In this document: piece by piece, positions 1 to 8,849 of the stretch | How the letters are laid out: the number at the start of each line of letters is the position of its first letter | Numbering within the stretch: the stretch's first letter is position 1 | Assembly (NCBI GenBank): GCA_002772745.1 | Contig: PFDV01000005.1 | Coordinates: 135,609-199,608, forward strand | Source of the DNA: Candidatus Peregrinibacteria bacterium CG10_big_fil_rev_8_21_14_0_10_55_24 | Lineage (GTDB): Bacteria > Patescibacteriota > Gracilibacteria > Peribacterales > Peribacteraceae | Reading direction: 5' to 3' | Length of the DNA stretch: 64,000 nucleotides | Notes under the pieces: model-generated | The model's input: only the letters and a program-made list of their open reading frames with translations | Told to the model about the DNA's origin: nothing | Database searches by the model: none | Made by a program: the position numbers and the translations under genes

Positions 1-1
1 G

Positions 2-1627
2 AAGTTCTTCGACAGTGTCTCGCCTACGTTCGATGGTAAGAAACAGCAGATATCTCCTCCAAAGATGTGTCCTGCGTGCAGGCAGCAACGCAGGCTCATG
101 TTTCGCAATGAGCGGAAGTTGTACCGCAGCACATGCGCAGCTTCTGCTCTGCCTATTCTTTCCATCTATGCTCCTACAGGTCCGTATACAGTCTTCAGTA
201 GGGAAGAATGGTGGAGTGACAAATGGGACGCGCTCTCATATGGTCGTGATTACGATCCCAAGCGACCATTCAGCGAGCAGTTGAAGTCTCTGTATCAGGA
301 TGTACCTCACGTTGGTTTATATAACGTCAATATCGAAAACAGTTCCTACACGAATTACGCGCTCAACCAGAAGAACTGTTACCTGTTGTTCGGTGCGGGA
401 GACAACGAAGACTGTCTCTACGGGAAATTCGTAGTGTACTGCAAGGATGTCGTTGATAGTTTGGCGGTGTATTCCTGTGAATTGTGTTACGAAGGTATCG
501 CTTCTGAGCAGTGTTACGGTTGCCGGTACTTTGTGCATTCCCGCGATTGTAGCAATTGCACCATGGTGGAAGATTGCCTGGCGTGTTCCGATTGCATCGG
601 ATGCTTCGGTCTGCGGTCGAAGCGGTACCACATGTTTAATAAGGCGTACTCAAAAGAGGAATACGAACGGCAAGCTGAACGGTACAAGAATCTCACGCCG
701 GCCGTTGTGCAGGAACTCCGTGATGGACTGGAAAAGCTCAAAGCAACGTTACCGCATGTACATGCGCATCTGTATGCATGCGAGCACTGCACAGGCGAGA
801 GCGTCTACAACTCGAAGAACTGTTTCTCAGCGTTCGATTGCAAGAATTGCGAGGATTGTAAGTACATTTACTTTTCACCCAAGACTCTCCGAACACAGGA
901 TTGTGCGTTCTGCGCTCCAGATGGTGATAGATTCTGTTACAACGTTTGCTCTACGGTGGATTTGGAGTCCTCTCTTGGCTGTTTCTATGTCTGGTATGGC
1001 AGCAATATGTACTACTCGTTGGAGTGTCACTACAACAGCGATATTTTTGGTTGTGTTGGTTTGCGCCACAAGCAGTACTGCGTATTGAACAAGCAGTACA
1101 CCAAAGAGGAATACGAGAAGCTCGTTTCGCGAATCATCGAGAGCATGCGCGCGGATGGTACATGGGGGGAATACCTAGATGCAGGTGTCAGTCCCTTTGC
1201 CTATAACGAGACAATTGCCCAAGAGTATTTCCCTCTTACCGAGGAAGAAGTACTCAAGCGGGGATGGCAGTGGAGGGAAGAGAAAGACGAGGTCCCAAAG
1301 GTGGAGAAAATCATTCCTGCTGCTCAGCTCCCTGAATCTATCGACGATATCCCCGACGATATCCTCAACTGGGCCATTGAGTGCCAGGAGACAAAAAGAC
1401 CGTTTACGGTGACGAGTCAGGAATTGGATTTTTACAGAAAAATGCACATTGCAGTGCCACGGATTCATCCCGACGAGCGTCATGCGCACAGGCTTGCACA
1501 ACACAGTCAGTGCACACTCTTCTCCCGCGCCTGTGCAAAGTGTGAAAAGCCCATCCAAACCACCTATGCACCCGATCGTCCGGAGATTGTCTATTGCGAA
1601 GAGTGTTACCTGAAAGAAGTGTACTGA
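2..1627 (+). CDS. Cys-rich tandem-paralogue protein, copy 1 (5' end cut by window)
   Basis: The reading frame is open from the first bases of the window, so the start lies outside. The first visible residues (KFFDSVSPTFDGKK) align with residues about 30-45 of the downstream copies. An N-terminal Cys pair (CPACRQQRR) is followed by a middle full of CxxC and single Cys spaced 3-11 residues apart, then a conserved block of about 200 residues (NKQYTKEEYE, EYFPLTEEEVLKRGW, DDILNWAIECQ) and a terminal zinc-ribbon-like CAKC...CEECYLKEVY. No signal peptide or membrane segment is visible in any copy, so a cytosolic metal-binding or thiol-rich protein is the simplest reading. I know this family only as an uncharacterised one; any CoA-transferase-like name would not fit the sequence. 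Confidence 0.85.
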   Translation, partial: KFFDSVSPTFDGKKQQISPPKMCPACRQQRRLMFRNERKLYRSTCAASALPILSIYAPTGPYTVFSREEWWSDKWDALSYGRDYDPKRPFSEQLKSLYQDVPHVGLYNVNIENSSYTNYALNQKNCYLLFGAGDNEDCLYGKFVVYCKDVVDSLAVYSCELCYEGIASEQCYGCRYFVHSRDCSNCTMVEDCLACSDCIGCFGLRSKRYHMFNKAYSKEEYERQAERYKNLTPAVVQELRDGLEKLKATLPHVHAHLYACEHCTGESVYNSKNCFSAFDCKNCEDCKYIYFSPKTLRTQDCAFCAPDGDRFCYNVCSTVDLESSLGCFYVWYGSNMYYSLECHYNSDIFGCVGLRHKQYCVLNKQYTKEEYEKLVSRIIESMRADGTWGEYLDAGVSPFAYNETIAQEYFPLTEEEVLKRGWQWREEKDEVPKVEKIIPAAQLPESIDDIPDDILNWAIECQETKRPFTVTSQELDFYRKMHIAVPRIHPDERHAHRLAQHSQCTLFSRACAKCEKPIQTTYAPDRPEIVYCEECYLKEVY

Positions 1628-1700
1628 GCATGAATGGTGAATTATGAATGGTGAATGATGAACCCATAATTCATAATTCACCATTCATCATTCAGGCTCC
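1628..1700. repeat. Heptamer-based inverted repeat between Cys-rich genes (unit A)
   Basis: The spacer consists of degenerate 7-base units: TGAATGG, TGAATTA, TGAATGG, TGAATGA, TGAACCC, then in reverse sense TAATTCA, TAATTCA, CCATTCA, TCATTCA. The two halves are complementary and can form a long hairpin. Almost the same block occurs at 5194-5273 and 6972-7044, and each is followed by a near-identical first ~65 bases of coding sequence. It may act as a terminator or mRNA stabiliser, or simply as a recombination substrate. Confidence 0.85.
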
Positions 1701-3422
1701 ATGGTTCATACTTTTCCCATGCAGCAAATCTGCGCAAATGCGTGGTGTAAGCAGGGCTTCGAGATCACAGATGAGGATCTTAAGTTCTATGAGAAGGTAA
1801 GTCCTGTCTTCAATGAGAAAAAGGAGAAAATTCCACCACCGACGCAGTGTCCTGAATGCAGGAGACAGCGGAGGCTTGTCTGGCACAACATCATGCATTT
1901 CTATCGGAGGAAATGTGATAGAACAGGAAGAGAAATTCTGTCGAACGTTTCGCCGGATAAGCAGCATACCGTGTACGACATCAATGCGTGGTGGGAGGAT
2001 TCCTGGGATCAGCATAAGGCCAGTCTCTCTTTTGATTTCGGAAAACCATTCTTTGAGCAGTTTGCAGAACTCCTCCTTAAAGCGCCGATACCGAGTCTCC
2101 ATGCGCAACCATCTACAGACGAGAATTGCACGTACACGAATTATGCGTTGTTCAACAAGAACTGCTACCTGATCTTCCATGCAAACGGCAATGAGGATTG
2201 TCTGTATGGCTTTGGCGTGAAGTTCAGTAAGAATGCGGTGGATGTGCTGAACGCGTTCGATTCGGAGATACAGTACGAATGCATAGACTGCGAGAATTGC
2301 TACAACTTGTGCTACTGCAAGGATTGTGAAAACTGCTCCGATTCACTGTTCCTTGACGATTGCATAGGGTGCAAGAATTGCATTGCCTGCCACAACCTCC
2401 GCAATGCGGAGTTCTGTGTCTTCAACAAAAAAACTACCAAAGAAGAATTCGAAAGGTTGCGTGCTGCGATCCTGAACGGATCGTACCGAACATATGAGGA
2501 ATGGAGAGGTAAGTTCGATGCGTTTCTGTCCCCCCGGCCACGCCGTGCCACGATGATCCGGCAATGTGAAGATTGCTCAGGTGATCATCTGTATCGTTGT
2601 CAGAACGTACACGAGAGCTTTGATGTGAAGGATGTACGGGATGGAAAGTACTTGGACAGGATATTCAACGGCCCCAACAGTGATTTGTACGATATCTACC
2701 AGTTCGGTGTGAAAGTGGAGATGTGTTACGAGTGCTCCGTAGTGGGTATCAATGCGTTCCATGTGTGTTTCGGAGCTCTGTGCCGAAATGAAGTGAACGA
2801 TATCCTCTACAGCTTCTTCTGCCAGACATGTAACCATTGTTTTGGTTGCGTAGGACTCCACAATCAGGAGTACTGCATCCTCAACAAGCAGTATACGAAG
2901 GAGGAGTACGAAACACTTGTACCGAAGATTATTGAGCACATGCGTGAAACCGGCGAATGGGGTGAGTTTTTTCCCGTTGAGATCTCGCCATTCTCGTATA
3001 ACGAAACAATTGCACAGGAGCACTTTTCCATGACGCAGCAGGAAGTTGAAGAGAAGGGGTGGAAGTGGCGCAATCAAACGGATGAACCTCCTAAAGTCGA
3101 GAAGATAATTCCTGCGGCCAAGCTTCCCGATTCCATCGGCGATGTTCCCGATGACATCCTCAACTGGGCACTCAAGTGCTCCGTTACCGGCAGACCTTTT
3201 CGCATCGTCAAGCAGGAGCTCGATTTCTACCGCAAGATGCGGCTCCCTGTTCCTCGTCTCCATCCTGATGAGCGCCACAAACGCAGAATTGCCCTTCGCA
3301 ATCCTCGTAAGCTTTTCTCGCGTTCCTGTGCCAAATGCTCTGCGCCCATCCAGACTACCTATACTCCTGAGTGCCCAGAGATTGTGTACTGCGAATCCTG
3401 TTATCTCAAGGAAGTGTATTAG
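1701..3422 (+). CDS. Cys-rich tandem-paralogue protein, copy 2
   Basis: 573 residues starting MVHTFPMQQICANAWCKQ, an N-terminus shared with copies 4 and 5. The order is an N-terminal ribbon with CANAWC and CPECRRQRR, a WWEDSWD block, a Cys-dense middle (about residues 130-410) with repeated NCY, EDC and CxxC units, a conserved C-terminal block (ILNKQYTKEEYE, NETIAQEHF, PDDILNWALKC) and the terminal CAKC...CESCYLKEVY ribbon. The ATG follows the heptamer repeat directly and no Shine-Dalgarno is obvious. The function is not known. The Cys spacing suggests several zinc or other thiophilic metal sites, or a redox buffer. Copies differ mostly in the middle, which suggests diversification with repeated gene conversion of the ends. 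Confidence 0.85.
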   Translation: MVHTFPMQQICANAWCKQGFEITDEDLKFYEKVSPVFNEKKEKIPPPTQCPECRRQRRLVWHNIMHFYRRKCDRTGREILSNVSPDKQHTVYDINAWWEDSWDQHKASLSFDFGKPFFEQFAELLLKAPIPSLHAQPSTDENCTYTNYALFNKNCYLIFHANGNEDCLYGFGVKFSKNAVDVLNAFDSEIQYECIDCENCYNLCYCKDCENCSDSLFLDDCIGCKNCIACHNLRNAEFCVFNKKTTKEEFERLRAAILNGSYRTYEEWRGKFDAFLSPRPRRATMIRQCEDCSGDHLYRCQNVHESFDVKDVRDGKYLDRIFNGPNSDLYDIYQFGVKVEMCYECSVVGINAFHVCFGALCRNEVNDILYSFFCQTCNHCFGCVGLHNQEYCILNKQYTKEEYETLVPKIIEHMRETGEWGEFFPVEISPFSYNETIAQEHFSMTQQEVEEKGWKWRNQTDEPPKVEKIIPAAKLPDSIGDVPDDILNWALKCSVTGRPFRIVKQELDFYRKMRLPVPRLHPDERHKRRIALRNPRKLFSRSCAKCSAPIQTTYTPECPEIVYCESCYLKEVY

Positions 3423-3473
3423 GTGCCAACAGTCCGTTTCCATATTGGATTCGCCCTGAGGGCGTCGAAGGGC

Positions 3474-3503
3474 GAAGAGTGCTACCTCAAAGAGGTATAC
3501 TGA
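3474..3503 (+). pseudogene. Orphan 3' end of a lost Cys-rich paralogue
   Basis: Between copies 2 and 3 lies a 10-codon piece reading EECYLKEVY and a TGA stop, the invariant C-terminus of the family, although copy 2 has already ended at 3422. It is best read as what remains of another array member after deletion, or as a recombination scar. The rest of the 3423-3507 spacer contains nothing else I recognise. Confidence 0.7.
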
Positions 3504-3507
3504 GCGC

Positions 3508-5193
3508 ATGCCCACGTGCAAGAAGTGTCAGGAGGCATTCTTTGTTTCTCAAGAGGAGCAGGCATTCCTTGGGAAGATCGCGTTCACATTTGGAGCAACC
3601 GTTATCCATCCGCCCGAGCCCGTGTACTGTCCGACGTGTCGCATGCTCCTGCGTACGTGTAACCGCAACGAGCGCTTCTTCTACAAGAATGCGTCTAAAA
3701 AATCGGGGAAGGAATTGATTTCCCTCTATGCCAAAGAGCCGCCATGGGGGGTACCATTTGCGATCTATGAGCAGAAGGAGTGGGAGAGCGATGCATTCGA
3801 TCCCCTGGAGTACGGGCGCGATTTCGATTTTTCCCGTCCGTTCTTTGACCAGTTTTCCGAGCTTCTCAAGACGGTTCCCCGTATGGCGCTGTGCACGATT
3901 GGGAATGAAAATTGTACCTACACGACGGGGACGGGCTACTGCAGGAACTGTTACCTGATCAACTCGTCGGAGTACTGTGAGGATTGCTACTACGGTAAGC
4001 TTCTGCAGAGTTCCAAGGACTGCGTGGACTGCTCCTACACGTACAACTCGGAGCTGTGCTATGAGTGCTTCTCCATCCACAAGTGTTACCACTGCACAGC
4101 TCTCCTCTTCAGCCAGAATTGTCAGGATTGCTTGTACTCTTCAAACCTCAATGCGTGCAAGCATTGCTCCTTGTGTACCAATCTCCACCAGAAGGAGTAC
4201 TACTTCCTCAACGAGCCGCTCGAGAAAATGGAGTACGAGAAGAAAATCGCGGAGTTCTGGGGGTCTGCTCAAAAGATGCGGGAAATGAGGGAGAAACTCA
4301 TGAGCCTCAGGGAGCAGCAACCGCAGCGGTATGCCAATATCGTCAACTCGCAGCACTGTACAGGGGACTTCATTGAGAATTCCAAGAACTGTCTCGATTG
4401 CTACGATGTGAATGAGAGTGAGGATTGTCGCTACGTTCAGGTGGGTGTGCAGGTGAAGGATAACTTCGATTGCTCCAACATGTACATCAAGCCGGAACTC
4501 TGCTACGAAACGCTCGGGACGATCGAGGTTTTTAACACCGCATACTCCATCTTCATCTTCCACTCGCAGAACCTCCTCTACTGCGATTACTGTTACCACA
4601 GCAGTGATTGCTTTGGCTGCAGCGGGCTGACACGCAAGAAGTATTGCATCTTCAACAAGCAGTACACCAAGGGGGAGTATGAGGAGCTCGTTCCCAAGAT
4701 CATTGAGCATATGCAGAAGACGGGAGAGTGGGGACTCTTCTTCCCCCCACGCTACGCGCCATTTGCTTACAACGAGTCTCTCGCTAGCGAGTATGTTCCG
4801 CTCAGCAAGGACGAAGTGCTCCAGAGGGGCTTCCTCTGGCGCGATCGTAAAGACGAAATACCCAATGTGGAGAAGGTCATCCCCGGCAAACGGCTTCCTG
4901 ATCGCATTGCAAATGTTCCCGATGATGTGCTCAACTGGGCCATTGAGTGTGAGGAAACAGGAAGGCCATTCCAGATCATCAAGCCGGAACTGCGGTTCTA
5001 TCGCTCACAGAACCTCCCGCTCCCGCGCCTCCATCCCGATGTGCGCTACGACCGACGCCTGGCGCTCAGAAATCCTCGTACGCTCTATGCGCGTACGTGC
5101 GCCAAGTGCGAAAAGGAGATTCAGACGGCATTTTCTCCTGGGAGATCCGAAACGATCTATTGTGAAGAGTGTTACCTGAAAGAAGTGTACTGA
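3508..5193 (+). CDS. Cys-rich tandem-paralogue protein, copy 3 (divergent N-terminus)
   Basis: 561 residues with 38 Cys by my count. Unlike the others it begins MPTCKKCQEAFFVSQEE, so it lacks the shared MVHTFPMQQ opening, and it is not preceded by the heptamer hairpin but by the orphan 3' end at 3474-3503. The plan is otherwise the same: YCPTCRMLLRTC ribbon, WESDAFDPLEYGRD block, Cys-dense middle, ~200-residue conserved block (IFNKQYTKGEYEELVPK, PDDVLNWAIEC) and terminal CAKC...CEECYLKEVY. It may represent an older lineage of the array not homogenised at its 5' end. No export signal is seen. Function unknown. Confidence 0.85.
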   Translation: MPTCKKCQEAFFVSQEEQAFLGKIAFTFGATVIHPPEPVYCPTCRMLLRTCNRNERFFYKNASKKSGKELISLYAKEPPWGVPFAIYEQKEWESDAFDPLEYGRDFDFSRPFFDQFSELLKTVPRMALCTIGNENCTYTTGTGYCRNCYLINSSEYCEDCYYGKLLQSSKDCVDCSYTYNSELCYECFSIHKCYHCTALLFSQNCQDCLYSSNLNACKHCSLCTNLHQKEYYFLNEPLEKMEYEKKIAEFWGSAQKMREMREKLMSLREQQPQRYANIVNSQHCTGDFIENSKNCLDCYDVNESEDCRYVQVGVQVKDNFDCSNMYIKPELCYETLGTIEVFNTAYSIFIFHSQNLLYCDYCYHSSDCFGCSGLTRKKYCIFNKQYTKGEYEELVPKIIEHMQKTGEWGLFFPPRYAPFAYNESLASEYVPLSKDEVLQRGFLWRDRKDEIPNVEKVIPGKRLPDRIANVPDDVLNWAIECEETGRPFQIIKPELRFYRSQNLPLPRLHPDVRYDRRLALRNPRTLYARTCAKCEKEIQTAFSPGRSETIYCEECYLKEVY

Positions 5194-5273
5194 GCATGAA
5201 TGGTGAATTATGAATGGTGAATGATGAACCCATAATTCATAATTCACCATTCACCATTCAGGCTTCAGGCTCC
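5194..5273. repeat. Heptamer-based inverted repeat, unit B
   Basis: Nearly the same sequence as 1628-1700, with TGAATGG/TGAATTA units and their reverse complements TAATTCA/CCATTCA, plus an extra duplicated GGCTTCA just before the next ATG. An in-frame ATG at 5214 lies inside the repeat, but the family N-terminus (MVHTFPMQQ) begins at 5274, so I take 5274 as the start. Confidence 0.85.
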
Positions 5274-6971
5274 ATGGTTCATACTTTTCCCATGCAGCAA
5301 ATCTGCGCAAATGCGTGGTGTAAGCAGACCTTCGAGATTACGGACGAAGATCTTGCGTTCTATGACAAGGTCAGCCCCGTATTTGGGGATAAGAAGGAGC
5401 AGATCCCTCCGCCAACACTCTGTCCTCAGTGCCGTCAGCAGCGCCGGTATGCCATACGCAACGAGCGCAACCTCTACAAGAGAACGTGCGATCTGTGTAA
5501 GAAGTCGATCCTTTCCATGTACTCTCCGGACAAGCCGTTTCCCGTGTACTGCCCAGAGTGCTGGTGGAGCGACAAGTGGCACGGAACCACGCACGGGCGT
5601 GAGGTCGATCTCACCCGTCCCTTTTTCGAGCAGATAGAGGAGCTACAGTGCACGGTTCCGCGGATCAGTTTGTACCTCGTCAATTCTCAGAACTGCGACT
5701 ACTGCAATTTCCTTGGGGATTGCAAGAACTGTTACCTGACGTTTGGGTCCGTGTACAGTGAGGATTGCCTGTATGGCTCTGCCTACTATGCGAAGAATTG
5801 TGTGGATAACCTGGTGACGCGCGAGTGTCAGTGGAGTTATGAGTGCACGGATTGCCGGCAACTCTACTCATGCTTTTATTGCCAGGATTGCTACCACTCC
5901 GATCATCTTTTCTTCTGCTACGACCTGCAGGGATGCAGCGAGTGCATCGCCTGTGCGGGCTTGCGGAATGCCAAGTATCACATCGGGAATAAACAGTACG
6001 ATAAAAAAGAGTACGAGGCCGTGAAGCGCGATCTAAATTTCTGCAATCCGACTCAGAAAAAGGAGTGGCTTACAAAGCTCCAGAAGGTCAAACAGACGAC
6101 TATCCGGCACTACATGCCCAGCAGCAATGTGCAGAATGTCAGCGGCACACACATCTACAACTCCAAGAACACGTTCCGGTCCTTCTTCGTCGATCGTTGC
6201 GAAGACTGCGCATACTGCATGCAGGTGGTGGATCTCAAGGACTGTTATGACAACAACTACACGGAGGAGAATGAACTCTGCAACGAATATCTGGGGATGT
6301 ATGGCGCGACGAATGCGTTCTTCTCCACGTTTTCGCGCAGTACCTATGAGGTCTACTACTCTGAGTACTGCATTGGAGCTAAGTATATGTTTGGTTGTAC
6401 CAACGTGCGTGATCGGGAGTATTGCATCCTCAACAAGCAGTACACCAAGGAGGAGTATGAAGAACTCGTTCCCAAGATTATTGAACACATGCGCTCAACG
6501 GGTGAATGGGGTGAGTTCTTCCCCGTGGCACTCTCTCCCTTCGCTTACAACGAGACCGTCGCTCAGGAGTACTTTCCTCTGAGTGAGGAAGAAGTCCTCA
6601 AGCGTGGTTGGAAGTGGAGAGACCAGAAGGATGAGATTCCCAAAGTTGAGAGGATCATCCCCGCAGCGAAGCTTCCCAATTCCATCAATGACATCCCCGA
6701 CGACATTCTCAACTGGGCCGTCGAATGCGAAGCAACCAAGCGACCTTTCCGCATCATCAAGCAGGAGCTCGACTTCTATCGCAAGATGCGTCTCCCTATA
6801 CCGCACTTCCACCCCGACGAACGCCACAAGCACAGGATGGCGCTCAGGAATCCCCGCAAGCTCTTCTCCCGCACCTGCGCGAAGTGTGAAAAGCCCATCC
6901 AAACCACCTATGCACCCGATCGCCCCGAAATCGTCTACTGCGAAGAGTGTTATCTGAAAGAAGTGTACTGA
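5274..6971 (+). CDS. Cys-rich tandem-paralogue protein, copy 4
   Basis: 565 residues from the family start MVHTFPMQQICANAWCKQ. It has an N-terminal ribbon (CANAWC, CPQCRQQRR, CDLCKK), the WWSDKWHG block, a Cys-dense middle, a spacer helix with Lys/Gln-rich sequence near residues 255-285, a second Cys cluster, and the invariant C-terminal ~200 residues ending CAKCEKPIQTTYAPDRPE...CEECYLKEVY. Its last ~60 codons are close to copy 1 at the DNA level, while its first ~60 codons match copy 5, which points to gene conversion at both ends. Function unknown; probably cytosolic and metal-binding. Confidence 0.85.
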   Translation: MVHTFPMQQICANAWCKQTFEITDEDLAFYDKVSPVFGDKKEQIPPPTLCPQCRQQRRYAIRNERNLYKRTCDLCKKSILSMYSPDKPFPVYCPECWWSDKWHGTTHGREVDLTRPFFEQIEELQCTVPRISLYLVNSQNCDYCNFLGDCKNCYLTFGSVYSEDCLYGSAYYAKNCVDNLVTRECQWSYECTDCRQLYSCFYCQDCYHSDHLFFCYDLQGCSECIACAGLRNAKYHIGNKQYDKKEYEAVKRDLNFCNPTQKKEWLTKLQKVKQTTIRHYMPSSNVQNVSGTHIYNSKNTFRSFFVDRCEDCAYCMQVVDLKDCYDNNYTEENELCNEYLGMYGATNAFFSTFSRSTYEVYYSEYCIGAKYMFGCTNVRDREYCILNKQYTKEEYEELVPKIIEHMRSTGEWGEFFPVALSPFAYNETVAQEYFPLSEEEVLKRGWKWRDQKDEIPKVERIIPAAKLPNSINDIPDDILNWAVECEATKRPFRIIKQELDFYRKMRLPIPHFHPDERHKHRMALRNPRKLFSRTCAKCEKPIQTTYAPDRPEIVYCEECYLKEVY

Positions 6972-7044
6972 GCATGAATGGTGAATTATGAATGGTGAAT
7001 GATGAACCCATAATTCATAATTCACCATTCACCATTCAGGCTCC
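6972..7044. repeat. Heptamer-based inverted repeat, unit C
   Basis: Third copy of the hairpin block, differing from 1628-1700 by about one base (CACCATTCA in place of CATCATTCA). It again separates the stop of one Cys-rich gene from the MVHTFPMQQ start of the next. Confidence 0.85.
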
Positions 7045-8754
7045 ATGGTTCATACTTTTCCCATGCAGCAAATCTGCGCAAATGCGTGGTGTAAGCAGAT
7101 CTTCGAGATTACGGACGAAGATCTTGCGTTCTATGACAAGGTCAGCCCCGTATTTGGGGACAAGAAGGAACAGATCCCTCCGCCAACACTCTGTCCTCAG
7201 TGCCGGTCGCAGCGCAGGATGGCGTTTCGCAACGAGCGCAATCTCTACAGCAGGAAGTGCGGTCTTTCGCAGGAGGGCATGGTTTCCATCTACTCTCTGG
7301 ATAAGCCGTTCCCCGTGTACGGATCGGATGCGTGGTACGGTGATGGGTGGGATCCCCTGAGTTTTGGAAGGGAGATCCAGTGGGATCAGCCATTCTTCGT
7401 TCAGTACCAGGCGTTGCAACGGGTGGTGCCGCGCTTAGGACTCATTGGTGTGCTCAATGAGAACTGCTCCTTCGCAAATCACTTGTGGCATAGCCGCAAC
7501 GTGTACCTGAGCTTCGATATGGGGTTCTGCGAGGATGTGCTCTACTCCTATGCCACGTACCACTCCCAGAATTTGATTGATTGCGCGTTCTCGCGCAACT
7601 GCGAACTCTCCTCCAACCTCCTCGATTGCACCAAGTGCTACCAGTCATCCCACTTGCAGGATTGCGAGGGCTGTCAGGACGTGCACTTCAGCTTCGATTG
7701 CCACCAGTGCAACAACATCGCGTTCTGCTGGAATTTACGTGGTAAGAAGAATCATGTCTTCAATAAGCCGGTCAGCGCCGAGGAGTTCCAGGCGGTTCTG
7801 CAGGATATTCGATCGGGCTCCTTTGTGATGTTGCAGAAGCACCTCCAGGCGTACACCGGCGATGTACTTCAGAAGGCAATTCGCAAGGCGCATCATAATC
7901 TGCACTGCGAGGACTGCAGAGGCGATTATCTCCTCCACTCGCGCAGAATCCGCTACTGCTTTGACTGCGAGACATCGGACGACCTGGCCTACTGCAACAG
8001 GATGGACGAGAAGATCGTCTCTTCCATGGATTTGGATAACGCATCTGCGGCAGAGCTTGCCTACGAGGGCACTTCCATCGCCGGACACAGAATCTCGTTC
8101 TGCAATGCCAGCTACGATATTTCCAACAGCAACCTGCTGTACTGCGACACGCTTATTGCCTGCACGGACTGCTTCGGCTGTATCGGTCTCAAGCGCAAGC
8201 AGCACTGTATCCTCAACAAGCAGTACACTAAGGAAGAGTACGAAGCACTCGTTCCTAAGATCATCGAGCATATGCAACAGACGAAAGAATGGGGGGAATT
8301 CTTCCCCGTGGAGTTCTCTCCGCTTGCGTACAACGAAACCGTTGCCCAGGAGTACTTCCCTCTCACTAAAGAGGAAGTCCTCCAACGAGGATGGAAATGG
8401 CGTGACCAGAAGGATGAGATTTCCAAGGTGGAGAAGGTCATCCCCGCCGCCAAACTTCCCGATTCTATCGAGGACATTCCCGACGACATCCTTAACTGGG
8501 CCATTGAGTGTGAGGCAACCAAGAGGCCTTTCCGTATCGTCAAGCAGGAGCTCGATTTCTATCGGAAAATGCGGCTCCCCATTCCCCATTTCCATCCTGA
8601 CGAGAGGCACAGGAGGAGAATGGCGCTTAGGAATCCCAGAAGGCTCTGGAAGAGACCCTGCGGGAAGTGCGGAAAAGAGATGGAGACGACGTACGGTCGG
8701 GAGAGAACGGAAACAGTGTATTGCGAGGCGTGTTATCTCAAAGAGGTATATTGA
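7045..8754 (+). CDS. Cys-rich tandem-paralogue protein, copy 5 (last of the array)
   Basis: 569 residues. The first ~60 are nearly identical to copy 4 and the C-terminal block is typical (CILNKQYTKEEYEALVPK, PDDILNWAIECEATKRPF). The terminal ribbon is variant: CGKCGKEMETTYGRERTE...CEACYLKEVY, with more basic residues than the other copies. The middle keeps CxxC and DCxxC units (LDCTKCYQSSHLQDCEGC). The array ends here; the following spacer uses a different heptamer. Function unknown, with the same plan as the other copies. Confidence 0.85.
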   Translation: MVHTFPMQQICANAWCKQIFEITDEDLAFYDKVSPVFGDKKEQIPPPTLCPQCRSQRRMAFRNERNLYSRKCGLSQEGMVSIYSLDKPFPVYGSDAWYGDGWDPLSFGREIQWDQPFFVQYQALQRVVPRLGLIGVLNENCSFANHLWHSRNVYLSFDMGFCEDVLYSYATYHSQNLIDCAFSRNCELSSNLLDCTKCYQSSHLQDCEGCQDVHFSFDCHQCNNIAFCWNLRGKKNHVFNKPVSAEEFQAVLQDIRSGSFVMLQKHLQAYTGDVLQKAIRKAHHNLHCEDCRGDYLLHSRRIRYCFDCETSDDLAYCNRMDEKIVSSMDLDNASAAELAYEGTSIAGHRISFCNASYDISNSNLLYCDTLIACTDCFGCIGLKRKQHCILNKQYTKEEYEALVPKIIEHMQQTKEWGEFFPVEFSPLAYNETVAQEYFPLTKEEVLQRGWKWRDQKDEISKVEKVIPAAKLPDSIEDIPDDILNWAIECEATKRPFRIVKQELDFYRKMRLPIPHFHPDERHRRRMALRNPRRLWKRPCGKCGKEMETTYGRERTETVYCEACYLKEVY

Positions 8755-8845
8755 TTGGTATCGAGTATTCGGTATTGAGTATTGCGCGAGAATCTTCTCA
8801 CTACTTGATACTTGATACTCTATACTTGATACTCATTCACCCCGC
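8755..8845. repeat. Heptamer repeat with inverted arms (different unit)
   Basis: Four units of GTATYGA-like sequence (GTATCGA, GTATTCG, GTATTGA, GTATTGC) are followed 25 bases later by reverse-sense units TACTTGA, TACTTGA, TACTCTA, TACTTGA. The arms are partly complementary. The design (7-base period, inverted halves, placed just before an ATG) matches units A-C although the sequence is unrelated. Confidence 0.7.
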
Positions 8846-8849
8846 TTTC

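Noticed and set aside
447-1088. Long overlapping ORFs in other frames of the Cys-rich genes and of clpB and the RND pump.
   Set aside because: They are shadows of strongly coding sequence, with no recognisable domains and improbable composition.
1628-8845. CRISPR array in the repeated spacers.
   Set aside because: The repeats are single hairpin blocks between long genes, not short repeats alternating with unique spacers, and no cas genes are present.
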